From an uncultured Prevotella sp. (GTDB lineage Bacteria; Bacteroidota; Bacteroidia; Bacteroidales; Bacteroidaceae), in assembly GCF_946407605.1 (NCBI RefSeq), contig NZ_CAMJOS010000034.1, forward strand, positions 1-32,578: a DNA stretch of 32,578 nucleotides. The letters are read 5' to 3'. This document shows positions 7,642 through 15,852 of this stretch, piece by piece. The notes beneath the pieces are model-generated. The model worked only from the letters and a program-made list of their open reading frames with translations. It did not search any database and was not told the DNA's origin. The stretch's first letter is position 1. Every line of letters starts with the position of its first letter. Made by a program: the position numbers and the translations under genes.

Positions 7642-10600
7642 ATGATTCTTTTTTTCAAGACTCCCTCATCGAGTGTGATAGCCACTGAAGTGGACCATCA
7701 GCTCACACAGACAGAAGTACAGGAACTTTGTTGGCTCTACGGCAATGCAGAGCTCGTTGACGCCCAGACGATGGACGGATTCTTTGTGGGTCCGCGTCGT
7801 GAAATGGTGACCCCTTGGTCGACGAATGCCGTTGAGATTACACAGAACATGGGCCTCAGCGGCATTTCTCGTATAGAAGAGTATTTCGCTGTGGACTCTA
7901 AGGATGCTGAGCACGACGAGATGCTGCAGCGTATGTATAATGGCCTGAACCAGGACATTTTTACGATTAATATCAAGCCCGAGCCCATCAAGTATGTGGA
8001 CAATCTGGAGGAGTATAACGAGAAAGAGGGTCTGGCCCTTTCGCCCGAAGAGATTGAGTATCTGCATGGACTGGAGAAGCAGAACGGTCGTCCCCTGACA
8101 GACTCTGAGATCTTTGGTTTTGCCCAGATTAACTCTGAGCACTGTCGCCATAAGATCTTTGGTGGTACCTTCATCATCGATGGCAAAGAGATGGAGAGCT
8201 CGCTCTTCGCAATGATTAAGAAGACAACACAGGAGAATCCAAACAAGATTCTCTCTGCATACAAGGATAATGTAGCTTTTGCACAGGGACCTGTGGTTGA
8301 ACAGTTCGCTCCAAAGGATCAGAGCACTAGCGACTACTTCCAGGTAAAAGATATCGAGAGTGTTATCTCGCTGAAGGCAGAGACACACAACTTCCCCACA
8401 ACCGTAGAGCCATTCAACGGTGCCGCAACAGGTACTGGTGGTGAAATCCGCGACCGTATGGGTGGTGGTGTTGGTTCATGGCCTATCGCTGGTACAGCTG
8501 TTTATATGACTGCTTATCCTCGTTTGACTGATGATGACAAGCTGACTCGCGACTGGGAGAATATTCTTCCCGTTCGTCAGTGGTTGTATCAGACACCAGA
8601 GCAGATCCTGATCAAGGCTTCTAATGGTGCTTCTGACTTCGGAAATAAGTTCGGTCAGCCACTGATCTGTGGTTCTGTACTCACATTCGAACATCAGGAG
8701 CCTAACGATACTAAGTATGCCTATGACAAGGTTATTATGCTGGCTGGTGGTGTAGGTTATGGCACTAAGCGCGACTGTCTAAAGAAGGAACCACAGCCAG
8801 GCAACAAGGTTGTCGTTGTTGGTGGTGATAACTACCGTATCGGTCTTGGTGGTGGTTCTGTATCATCAGTTGATACAGGTCGCTATAGCAACGGTATCGA
8901 GTTGAACGCCGTTCAGCGTGCAAACCCTGAGATGCAGAAGCGTGCTTACAACTTGGTTCGTGCCCTCTGTGAGGAGGATGTGAACCCCGTTGTTTCTATT
9001 CACGACCATGGCTCAGCCGGTCACCTCAACTGTCTCTCTGAGCTCGTAGAGGAGTGCGGTGGTGAGATTGATATGACCAAGTTGCCTATCGGCGACAAGA
9101 CTCTAAGTTCTAAGGAAATCATCGCCAACGAGAGTCAGGAGCGTATGGGCTTGCTTATCGACGAGAAGCATATCGAACACGTACGTAAGATCGCTGAACG
9201 TGAGCGTGCTCCACTGTATGTAGTAGGTGAGACTACCGGCGACGCCCACTTCTCGTTCAAGCAGGGCGATGGCGTAAAGCCTTTCGATTTGGATGTGGCT
9301 CAGATGTTCGGTCACTCACCAAAGACGATTATGAAAGATAATACTGTAGAACGCCACTATGCTGACGTAACCTACAGTCAGGATAAGATTAACGAGTACC
9401 TCGACCGTGTGCTTCAGCTTGAGGCTGTGGCATGTAAGGATTGGTTGACTAACAAGGTTGACCGTTCTGTAACAGGTAAGATTGCACGTCAGCAGTGCCA
9501 GGGAGAAATCCAGTTGCCATTGAGCGACTGTGGTGTTGTTGCCCTCGACTATCGTGGTGTTAAGGGTATCGCTACAGCCATTGGTCATGCACCTCAGGCT
9601 GGTCTGGCTGATCCCGCTGCTGGTTCAGTACTCTCTGTAGCTGAGGCTCTCACAAATATTGTTTGGGCTCCATTGGCCGAGGGTATGGATTCACTCTCAC
9701 TCTCAGCTAACTGGATGTGGCCTTGCCGCTCTCAGGAGGGTGAGGATGCCCGCTTGTATGCTGGTGTTAAGGCGCTGAGCGACTTCTGCTGCGAACTGCA
9801 CATCAACGTACCAACAGGTAAGGACTCGCTGTCACTCTCACAACAGTATCCTAACGGTGAGAAGATTATTTCTCCAGGAACAGTGATTGTATCTGCTGGT
9901 GGTGAGGTTTCTGACATTAAGAAGGTGGTAAGCCCTGTATTGGTTAACGATAAGAACGCATCACTTTATCATATCGACTTCTCGTTCGACGAGCAGCGCC
10001 TGGGTGGTTCGGCCTTTGCTCAGAGTTTGGGTAAGGTAGGCGACGATGTGCCTACAGTTAAGAACGCCGAGTACTTTGCTGATGCCTTTATGGCCGTTCA
10101 GGAGATGATCAATCGTGGCTGGATTATGGCTGGTCACGATATCTCTGCCGGTGGTCTTATCACCACTCTGCTTGAGATGTGCTTTGCAAACACTAAGGGT
10201 GGTATGCACATCAACCTACACGACATTTGTGCCGATGGCGATGTTGTTAAGACTCTCTTCGCTGAGAACCCAGGTGTGGTTATCGAGGTAAGCGATGAGT
10301 ACAAGCAGGAGTTCAAGGACTTCATGGAGGAGCAGGGCGTTGGCTATGCTAAGATTGGTTATCCTGTTGAGGATGCCCGCACCATCGTTGTAAAGGCTGG
10401 CGACAATGAAATGAACTTTGACATCGATGCACTCCGTGATACATGGTATAAAACATCATATCTGCTTGACCGCAAGCAGAGCTTCAATGGTAAGGCTGCT
10501 GAGCGCTTCGCTAACTATAAGAATCAGCCTATCGAGATGAAGTTCAATAAGGACTTCACTGGCAAACTGGCTCAGTATGGCATCTCTGCCGATCGCCGTC

Positions 10601-11358
10601 AGCCATCAGGTATTAAGGCTGCTATCATCCGTGAGAAGGGTACCAACGGTGAGCGTGAGATGGCTTACTGCTTGTATCTTGCTGGTTTTGATGTAAAGGA
10701 TGTGATGATGACCGACCTTATCTCTGGTCGCGAAACACTCGAGGATATCAACATGATTGTATTCTGCGGTGGATTCTCTAACTCCGATGTACTTGGTTCG
10801 GCTAAGGGTTGGGCTGGAGCCTTCCTCTTCAATCCTAAGGCTAAGGAGGCCCTTGATAAGTTCTATGCCCGCGAGGATACCCTTTCATTAGGTATCTGTA
10901 ACGGTTGTCAGTTGATGGTTGAACTGGGTCTGACAGGTGCTAAGGGTGCTAAGATGTTGCACAACGACTCTCATAAGTTCGAGAGTGAGTTCATCAGTTT
11001 GAGCATTCCTCAGAATAACAGCGTGATGTTTGGCTCACTGAGTGGTAACAAACTTGGTTTGTGGGTTGCTCACGGTGAGGGCAAGTTCTCTCTGCCTGAG
11101 GCCGAGAGCGCTTACAACATCATTGCCAAGTACAACTACGCTGGCTATCCCGCTAATCCTAACGGATCCGACTATAATGTAGCTGGTATCTGCTCTGCCG
11201 ATGGTCGTCATCTCTGCATGATGCCTCACTTGGAGCGTGCCGTATTCCCCTGGCAGAACGCCTGGTATCCTGCCGATCGTCGTCAGGACGAGGTTACTCC
11301 ATGGATTGAGGCATTCGTTAATGCACGTAAATGGGTGGAAGCTCATCAGGCCCATTAG
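7642..11358 (+). CDS. purL: Phosphoribosylformylglycinamidine synthase
   Basis: At 1238 residues this is the long single-chain PurL, which makes FGAM from FGAR, glutamine and ATP in de novo purine synthesis. The N-terminal and central FGAM synthase domains carry SEHCRHKIFGG, KAETHNFPTTVEPFNGAATGTGGEIRD (split here as two adjacent motifs) and PTGKDSLSLS. The C-terminal class I glutaminase domain has the nucleophile region LGICNGCQLM and a late GEGKFS histidine motif. The ATG follows AAAAGGACT, a plausible ribosome site. Two chromate-transporter genes follow 13 bases after its stop, and a purine-type permease gene lies just beyond on the other strand. Confidence 0.97.
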   Translation: MILFFKTPSSSVIATEVDHQLTQTEVQELCWLYGNAELVDAQTMDGFFVGPRREMVTPWSTNAVEITQNMGLSGISRIEEYFAVDSKDAEHDEMLQRMYNGLNQDIFTINIKPEPIKYVDNLEEYNEKEGLALSPEEIEYLHGLEKQNGRPLTDSEIFGFAQINSEHCRHKIFGGTFIIDGKEMESSLFAMIKKTTQENPNKILSAYKDNVAFAQGPVVEQFAPKDQSTSDYFQVKDIESVISLKAETHNFPTTVEPFNGAATGTGGEIRDRMGGGVGSWPIAGTAVYMTAYPRLTDDDKLTRDWENILPVRQWLYQTPEQILIKASNGASDFGNKFGQPLICGSVLTFEHQEPNDTKYAYDKVIMLAGGVGYGTKRDCLKKEPQPGNKVVVVGGDNYRIGLGGGSVSSVDTGRYSNGIELNAVQRANPEMQKRAYNLVRALCEEDVNPVVSIHDHGSAGHLNCLSELVEECGGEIDMTKLPIGDKTLSSKEIIANESQERMGLLIDEKHIEHVRKIAERERAPLYVVGETTGDAHFSFKQGDGVKPFDLDVAQMFGHSPKTIMKDNTVERHYADVTYSQDKINEYLDRVLQLEAVACKDWLTNKVDRSVTGKIARQQCQGEIQLPLSDCGVVALDYRGVKGIATAIGHAPQAGLADPAAGSVLSVAEALTNIVWAPLAEGMDSLSLSANWMWPCRSQEGEDARLYAGVKALSDFCCELHINVPTGKDSLSLSQQYPNGEKIISPGTVIVSAGGEVSDIKKVVSPVLVNDKNASLYHIDFSFDEQRLGGSAFAQSLGKVGDDVPTVKNAEYFADAFMAVQEMINRGWIMAGHDISAGGLITTLLEMCFANTKGGMHINLHDICADGDVVKTLFAENPGVVIEVSDEYKQEFKDFMEEQGVGYAKIGYPVEDARTIVVKAGDNEMNFDIDALRDTWYKTSYLLDRKQSFNGKAAERFANYKNQPIEMKFNKDFTGKLAQYGISADRRQPSGIKAAIIREKGTNGEREMAYCLYLAGFDVKDVMMTDLISGRETLEDINMIVFCGGFSNSDVLGSAKGWAGAFLFNPKAKEALDKFYAREDTLSLGICNGCQLMVELGLTGAKGAKMLHNDSHKFESEFISLSIPQNNSVMFGSLSGNKLGLWVAHGEGKFSLPEAESAYNIIAKYNYAGYPANPNGSDYNVAGICSADGRHLCMMPHLERAVFPWQNAWYPADRRQDEVTPWIEAFVNARKWVEAHQAH

Positions 11359-11371
11359 TCCCATTAGCCCC

Positions 11372-11914
11372 ATGAATATCTATTGGGATTCATTTAAGAC
11401 CTTCTTTAAGATTGGCATATTCACCCTTGGTGGTGGATATGCCATGATACCATTGATAGAGGAGGAAGTGGTGAACAAAAAGCGATGGGTGTCGCGTGAT
11501 GAGTTTCTCGACCTCATCGCCATAGCGCAAAGTTGCCCAGGCGTCTTTGCCATCAACATCGCCATCTTCATCGGCTATAAGCTGCGAAAGATACGTGGTG
11601 TCCTGGCCACAGCTTTGGGCACTGCCCTACCCTCGTTCTTGATTATCCTGCTGATTGCGATGTTCTTCCATCGTTTTCAGGACAACCCCGTAGTGGCATC
11701 CATCTTCCGCGGCATCCGTCCTGCTGTGGTGGCACTCATCGCTGTGCCTACGTTCAACCTGGCTAAGAGTGCCAACATTTCGTGGATAAACTGTTGGATA
11801 CCCATAGCCAGCGCTCTGCTCATCTGGCTCATGGGTGTGTCACCTATTTATATTATTATCCTGGCCGGACTGGGTGGTTGGGCTTACGGCAGGATCATTA
11901 AACCCACAGAATAA
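11372..11914 (+). CDS. Chromate transporter, short-chain subunit 1
   Basis: A 180-residue membrane protein of the CHR family, short-chain type: one homologous half of the chromate efflux protein ChrA. It starts MNIYWDSFKTFFKIGIFTLGGGYAMIPLI, with the FTLGGG signature, and carries SCPGVFAINIAIFIGY and RGIRPAVVALI, all conserved in CHR halves. I chose the ATG at 11372, 13 bases after the purL stop, because it aligns with the family start; an in-frame upstream extension overlaps purL. Its stop codon overlaps the start of the second half by one base (TAATG), so the two halves are translationally coupled and probably assemble as a heterodimer. Real substrate may be chromate, sulphate or another anion. 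Confidence 0.88.
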   Translation: MNIYWDSFKTFFKIGIFTLGGGYAMIPLIEEEVVNKKRWVSRDEFLDLIAIAQSCPGVFAINIAIFIGYKLRKIRGVLATALGTALPSFLIILLIAMFFHRFQDNPVVASIFRGIRPAVVALIAVPTFNLAKSANISWINCWIPIASALLIWLMGVSPIYIIILAGLGGWAYGRIIKPTE

Positions 11915-12501
11915 TGGATATTGTCTGGTTATATCTTCAGTTGTTTGGGACGTTCTTCCTGATTGGCCTCTTCGGTTTCGGAGGAGGCTACGGCATGCTA
12001 TCACTCATTCAGACGAAGGTGGTGCCAATATGGATGACGACAGGACAGTTTACCGATATCGTAGCCATCAGTCAGATGACGCCAGGTCCTGTGGGCATCA
12101 ACACAGCCACCTATTGCGGTTATATGGCTGTTCACAACGACCCAGCAGGCTATGGTGAGGCTTGGGCGCTGTTAGGCTCGTTCATAGCCACCTTTGCCTT
12201 GGTGCTACCATCGCTCATCCTGATGATTATCATCGCCAAGCTTTTCCTTAAATACATGAAGACACCCGCCGTGCAGTCTGTCTTTATGGGACTACGTCCT
12301 GCCGTCGTTGGACTTCTGGCTGCCGCCACCCTGCTACTGTGCAACAAGGAGAATTTCTCTTCGCCTAATACCGACCTGTGGCAGTTCTCTATCAGCGTTG
12401 CCCTCTTCGTGGCCACCTTTGTGGGCACAAAGGTCTATCATATCAATCCTATCAAGATGATTGTGATGGCGGGCTTTGCAGGTCTTCTTCTGTTATATTA
12501 G
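11914..12501 (+). CDS. Chromate transporter, short-chain subunit 2
   Basis: A 195-residue partner of the preceding gene. It has the same half-family landmarks in the same order: LFGFGGGYGMLSLI near the N-terminus, ISQMTPGPVGINTATYCGY, and MGLRPAVVGLL. About six hydrophobic helices are visible. The start overlaps the previous stop by one base. Its 3' end overlaps by 50 bases the 3' end of the convergent NCS2 permease gene, so no space is left for a terminator between them. Confidence 0.88.
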   Translation: MDIVWLYLQLFGTFFLIGLFGFGGGYGMLSLIQTKVVPIWMTTGQFTDIVAISQMTPGPVGINTATYCGYMAVHNDPAGYGEAWALLGSFIATFALVLPSLILMIIIAKLFLKYMKTPAVQSVFMGLRPAVVGLLAAATLLLCNKENFSSPNTDLWQFSISVALFVATFVGTKVYHINPIKMIVMAGFAGLLLLY

Positions 12502-13756
12502 TCTTTCTGCGTCTCAGCAAATCGCTGAGGAAGGAAAGAACGACGTAAGTGAGAAGACCAGCCATGATACCGTCGGTGATGCTTCCCGTTACTGGCATCA
12601 GCAAGATGGTGACGAACACTGGCAACGACTCTTTGGGGTCAGCTAACGAGATATGGCGTACAGCTCCAAAGAGATAGAGTCCGGCAACCACCATCACAGG
12701 CGCAGTAGCAGCAGCGGGGATAGCCAGGAAGAGTGGTGCCATAAATAGACTTGCCGTAAAACACAACACAACGACAAAGGCCGAAACGCCAGTACGTCCT
12801 CCCTCAGCAAATCCTGTAGCACTCTCAGCATAAGTCGTTACTGTGCTGCATCCCAGACAAGCACCTGCCACTGTGGCCAGGGCATCGCTGAGCATAATAG
12901 TAGTCATATGAGGAATACGACCATTTTTACGTATCAGCCCCGAGCAGGCCATGATACCCACAATTGTTCCCAGACTGTCAAAGACATCGAAGAAAAGCAT
13001 GATGAGCACACATACCCACAAGTCTGGCATCAGCAGGAAATCCCACGAGAACTGGCAGAAAAGTGGTGCTGGCGAAACAGGCATCGAGAATATATCATGA
13101 GGCATTGTGGTTAACCCGAAGGGGATGCCCAATAAGGTAATGAGAATGATACTAAGCAGCAGTCCCCCTTTAATACGCAGTATAGAGAATATGCTTGTGA
13201 GAATCAATCCCAGGGCAAAGAGCATGGATGATGGTGTGGCCAGCGTATCCAGATGGTTAAACACCGTTCCGTCAGCCAGCAAACCGCTATTCTTGAATCC
13301 CAGCATGGCAATAAAGAAGCCTATTCCTGCCGCGATAGCATATTTCAGCGATGCCGGCACCATCTCGAAGATGGTTTTACGCAGGTTACTCAGACAGAGC
13401 ATCACGAACAGCAGCCCCTCTATCAGTACGGCGGTAAGTGCGAACTGCCAAGGATAGTCCAGTGACAAACATACGGTCTCTATAAAAAAGATGTTTAGTG
13501 TCAGCCCTGGTGCCTGACCGAAAGGTCGTTTGGCCAGGAAAACCATCAAGAGCGTGCCCACGATGGTAGCCAAGATAATGGACGTAAAGACACTGTCCAC
13601 AGGAAAGCCGACAGATGCCATTGGTGCGAACATAGCCGGCAACAGTGCCAAGATATAGACCATCGAGGTAAAGGTGGTGAGACCAGAGAGTATCTCAATC
13701 TTCATATTGTCGCGATGGACAGAGAAGCCCATGAGAGCCAAAATCTTTTCTTTCAT
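12452..13756 (-). CDS. NCS2 family purine permease (AzgA-like)
   Basis: A 434-residue polytopic permease of the NCS2 family, AzgA-like branch, which imports adenine, guanine or hypoxanthine. Landmarks are EILSGLTTFTSMVYILALLP at the N-terminus, GQAPGLTLNIFF, YAIAAGIGFFIAMLGFKNSG, and MLFFDVFDSLGTIVGI, followed by TTYAESATGFAEGGRTG, the substrate-region motif of this branch. The gene starts 3 bases after the stop of a histidine kinase gene, so the two are co-transcribed. It converges on, and overlaps, the second chromate transporter gene. Nearby purL suggests a purine theme, though it is on the other strand. Confidence 0.9.
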   Translation of the reverse strand: MKEKILALMGFSVHRDNMKIEILSGLTTFTSMVYILALLPAMFAPMASVGFPVDSVFTSIILATIVGTLLMVFLAKRPFGQAPGLTLNIFFIETVCLSLDYPWQFALTAVLIEGLLFVMLCLSNLRKTIFEMVPASLKYAIAAGIGFFIAMLGFKNSGLLADGTVFNHLDTLATPSSMLFALGLILTSIFSILRIKGGLLLSIILITLLGIPFGLTTMPHDIFSMPVSPAPLFCQFSWDFLLMPDLWVCVLIMLFFDVFDSLGTIVGIMACSGLIRKNGRIPHMTTIMLSDALATVAGACLGCSTVTTYAESATGFAEGGRTGVSAFVVVLCFTASLFMAPLFLAIPAAATAPVMVVAGLYLFGAVRHISLADPKESLPVFVTILLMPVTGSITDGIMAGLLTYVVLSFLSDLLRRRKTNITEEDLQSPPSQSS

Positions 13757-13759
13757 AGC

Positions 13760-14758
13760 TTAATGCACAGGTACGACGAGATCGAATTTAGCGCCAGGAT
13801 GATGATTGGTATCAAGCGTCAGAGTACCTCCAATACGCTCGGCCACCATTCGTGCAAGAGAAAGGCCAAGACCAGTGCCCTGAACAAAAGCGTTCAATTT
13901 AGTAAAATGTTCAAAGACTGCATCTTTCTTTTCCGGAGGGATACCTGGTCCGGTATCTATAACCGAGAAGAAAAGCTTATTATCCTCATAGCTCACGTTA
14001 AGGGTGATACTACCCTCGTGGGTAAACTTAGCCGAATTGTCGAGCAGCTTTCCAAGAATGGTTTGAATCATTTGTGGATGCACTGTAACCACCAAATCCT
14101 CTGCGACAGTACTGTTGTTGATGATTTTCACCAGTGGTGCCACACGAGAACTGATAGTCTCGAGGGCCATCGATGCTAAGGCAGCCACAGGGAAGGGCTC
14201 TGGAGCAGGCAACTCATAACCACTCTCCATATCAGATATCTGAATCAAATCATCAACGATATTGGTCAGCAATCGGGTGTTCTCCTGAATACGCAAGCTG
14301 AAGTCCAGGCGCTCGGCAGCGGTCATCTCAAGGTCGGGCGTAGCCAACACCTGCGTGAATCCACTGATGGCATTCAGAGGAGTGCGCACCTCGTGGGTGA
14401 TGCTCTGCATAAAGGCCTTTCTGGCTTTCAAGGCTTCCTCGGCACGATTGTATTCTATGGCCAACTGCTTATTCTTTGCTATCACCACATTACGCTCACG
14501 CTCCAACTGACGGTTTTTGATTTCCAGTCTGTGGTTCCAGCGGTTGTTGACAACCAAGAACAGCAGCATTGCTGTAACGACGAGAATCATTGCCAGTCCT
14601 CCAGTAGTAAATCGCGAACGTTGCTGTAGCAATTCATTTTGTGCCCTTAGCTCGTTGAGCAGCGAGTCGTTTTGTGCCACAATGTCCGCCCACGCTGATG
14701 TGACAACAAGCAACAGCAGAGTTGCGCACACAAGAACCAACACCAAATTCTTATTCAT
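13760..14758 (-). CDS. Sensor histidine kinase with minimal periplasmic region
   Basis: 332 residues from the ATG at 14758; an in-frame TTG two codons upstream is less likely. An N-terminal signal or anchor helix (1-24), a periplasmic stretch of only about 30 residues, and a second helix (about 53-72) precede a coiled coil and the kinase core. The H-box is SITHEVRTPLNAISGF with His122; the ATPase domain has the N-box LGKLLDNSAKF, DTGPGIPPEK and GTGLGLSLARM. The tiny periplasmic part suggests it senses through a membrane partner or its helices. No response regulator gene is in the window. The purine permease gene follows after 3 bases, so it may sense or respond to purine uptake; that is a guess. 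Confidence 0.88.
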   Translation of the reverse strand: MNKNLVLVLVCATLLLLVVTSAWADIVAQNDSLLNELRAQNELLQQRSRFTTGGLAMILVVTAMLLFLVVNNRWNHRLEIKNRQLERERNVVIAKNKQLAIEYNRAEEALKARKAFMQSITHEVRTPLNAISGFTQVLATPDLEMTAAERLDFSLRIQENTRLLTNIVDDLIQISDMESGYELPAPEPFPVAALASMALETISSRVAPLVKIINNSTVAEDLVVTVHPQMIQTILGKLLDNSAKFTHEGSITLNVSYEDNKLFFSVIDTGPGIPPEKKDAVFEHFTKLNAFVQGTGLGLSLARMVAERIGGTLTLDTNHHPGAKFDLVVPVH

Positions 14759-14784
14759 TTTCAACTTTATATTAAAACTGCAGG

Positions 14785-14792
14785 CAAAGATA
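14785..14792 (-). promoter_or_regulatory. -7 box for the histidine kinase-permease operon
   Basis: Reads TATCTTTG on the minus strand, a TAnnTTTG match, about 27 bases upstream of the kinase ATG at 14758. Upstream DNA on this strand is T-rich with no exact TTTG at the usual distance. Confidence 0.65.
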
Positions 14793-14852
14793 CGAAAAAA
14801 GTATGTAAAAAAAACACGGAATGAGGTTAAAATACCCTAATTCGATGTCCCT

Positions 14853-14887
14853 TTTGATAGTTTGTAACGCCAATATCCGTATATTTG
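14853..14887 (+). promoter_or_regulatory. Promoter of the OmpA-like lipoprotein gene
   Basis: TATATTTG at 14880-14887 is a full TAnnTTTG match. Two TTTG candidates for the -33 box lie upstream, at 14853-14856 (23-base gap) and 14861-14864 (15-base gap). The start codon is at 14924. Confidence 0.7.
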
Positions 14888-14923
14888 CACCCGAATTCAA
14901 GTTATTCACTAACAAAAAAAATT

Positions 14924-15781
14924 ATGAAAAAGAGTATTATTATTGCAGCTTCGGCTGCCATACTGCTGAGCGGATGCGCCAGCAAGAAAGAACTTCAGAG
15001 TTGTCGCGACGAGAACAAGGCGCTGAGCAGCAACCTCCTCTCCGCTAAGGAAGACCTGGCTGGCAAGAATGCCCGCATCACCTCGTTGGAGGAGCAGCAG
15101 CGCGGTCTGCAGCAGGCCCTGAAAGCCGCTGAGGAGAAATACGACAAGCTGCAGGAGAGCCTCAACCAGAGTTTGAAGAACGCCAACCAAAACAATGTCA
15201 GCATTGAGAAGCTGGTGGACCAGATCAACGAGTCAAACCAGTATATCCGTCATCTGGTGGAGGTGAAGTCGAAGAGCGACTCCCTGAACATGGTGCTGAC
15301 CAATAACCTCACCCGCTCGCTGTCGAAGGAGGAGCTGAAGGAGGTCGACGTGCAGGTGCTGAAGGGTGTGGTCTATATCTCGCTGGCCGACAACATGCTC
15401 TATAAGAGTGGTTCTTACGAGATTAACGACCGCGCTGCCGAGACGCTGTCGAAGATTGCCAAGATCATCACCGACTATAAGGACTATGACGTGCTCATCG
15501 AGGGTAACACCGACAATGTGCCCATCTCCCGTCCTAATATCCGCAACAACTGGGACCTCTCTTGTCTGCGTGCATCGAGCGTTGTACAGGCTTTGCAGGA
15601 GAAATACGGCGTAGACCCCAAGCGTCTGACTGCTGGTGGTCGTGGTGAGTACAACCCCTTGCAGGGCAACGACACCGAGCTGGGTAAGCAGCGCAACCGT
15701 CGCACTCAGATCATCATCACCCCGAAGCTCGACGAGTTTATGGAGCTGATTGGCGAAGCCCCTGAGACGGAAAATAATTGA
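14924..15781 (+). CDS. OmpA-family peptidoglycan-binding lipoprotein with coiled coil
   Basis: A 285-residue lipoprotein from the ATG at 14924. The start gives a clean lipoprotein signal peptide with lipobox LLSGC (Cys18); an upstream in-frame TTG would put 13 odd residues before it. Residues about 20-130 are charged and heptad-like, a long coiled coil that can span the periplasm. The C-terminal part is an OmpA-like peptidoglycan-binding domain, with IEGNTDNVPI, the RASSVVQAL helix, RLTAGGRGEYNPL and the NRRTQIII strand. It most likely tethers the outer membrane to the cell wall. It is monocistronic: its own promoter lies upstream and a strong terminator follows. Confidence 0.9.
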   Translation: MKKSIIIAASAAILLSGCASKKELQSCRDENKALSSNLLSAKEDLAGKNARITSLEEQQRGLQQALKAAEEKYDKLQESLNQSLKNANQNNVSIEKLVDQINESNQYIRHLVEVKSKSDSLNMVLTNNLTRSLSKEELKEVDVQVLKGVVYISLADNMLYKSGSYEINDRAAETLSKIAKIITDYKDYDVLIEGNTDNVPISRPNIRNNWDLSCLRASSVVQALQEKYGVDPKRLTAGGRGEYNPLQGNDTELGKQRNRRTQIIITPKLDEFMELIGEAPETENN

Positions 15782-15807
15782 GAATTGAAAATTGAAAATT
15801 GAGAATT
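15777..15807. repeat. A/T-rich AATTGARAATTGA repeat tract
   Basis: Imperfect tandem copies of AATTGARA running from the stop codon of the OmpA-like gene to the left arm of its terminator. It matches the tract at 17839-17880 in unit and composition. Confidence 0.6.
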
Positions 15808-15846
15808 AAGAAAGGATTCCGCGACTTGCGAAATCCTTTCTTTTTT
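15808..15846 (+). terminator. Rho-independent terminator of the OmpA-like gene
   Basis: AAGAAAGGATTCCGC (15808-15822) pairs with GCGAAATCCTTTCTT (15828-15842) with one mismatch, loop GACTT, then a T-run. The structure also lies 3' of the convergent GH43 gene that stops at 15853. Confidence 0.85.
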
Positions 15847-15852
15847 ACCTTT

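Noticed and set aside
11341..11375. Triple CCCATTAG-like 9-bp repeat at the purL-chromate transporter junction
   Set aside because: It is short, spans a stop and a start codon, and can be explained by replication slippage; no function is supported.
14759..14764. TTG start for the histidine kinase two codons upstream
   Set aside because: An ATG at 14758 gives the same signal peptide and needs no rare start.
14885..14923. Upstream TTG start for the OmpA-like lipoprotein
   Set aside because: It would start within the -7 box and add 13 residues before a clean lipoprotein signal peptide.
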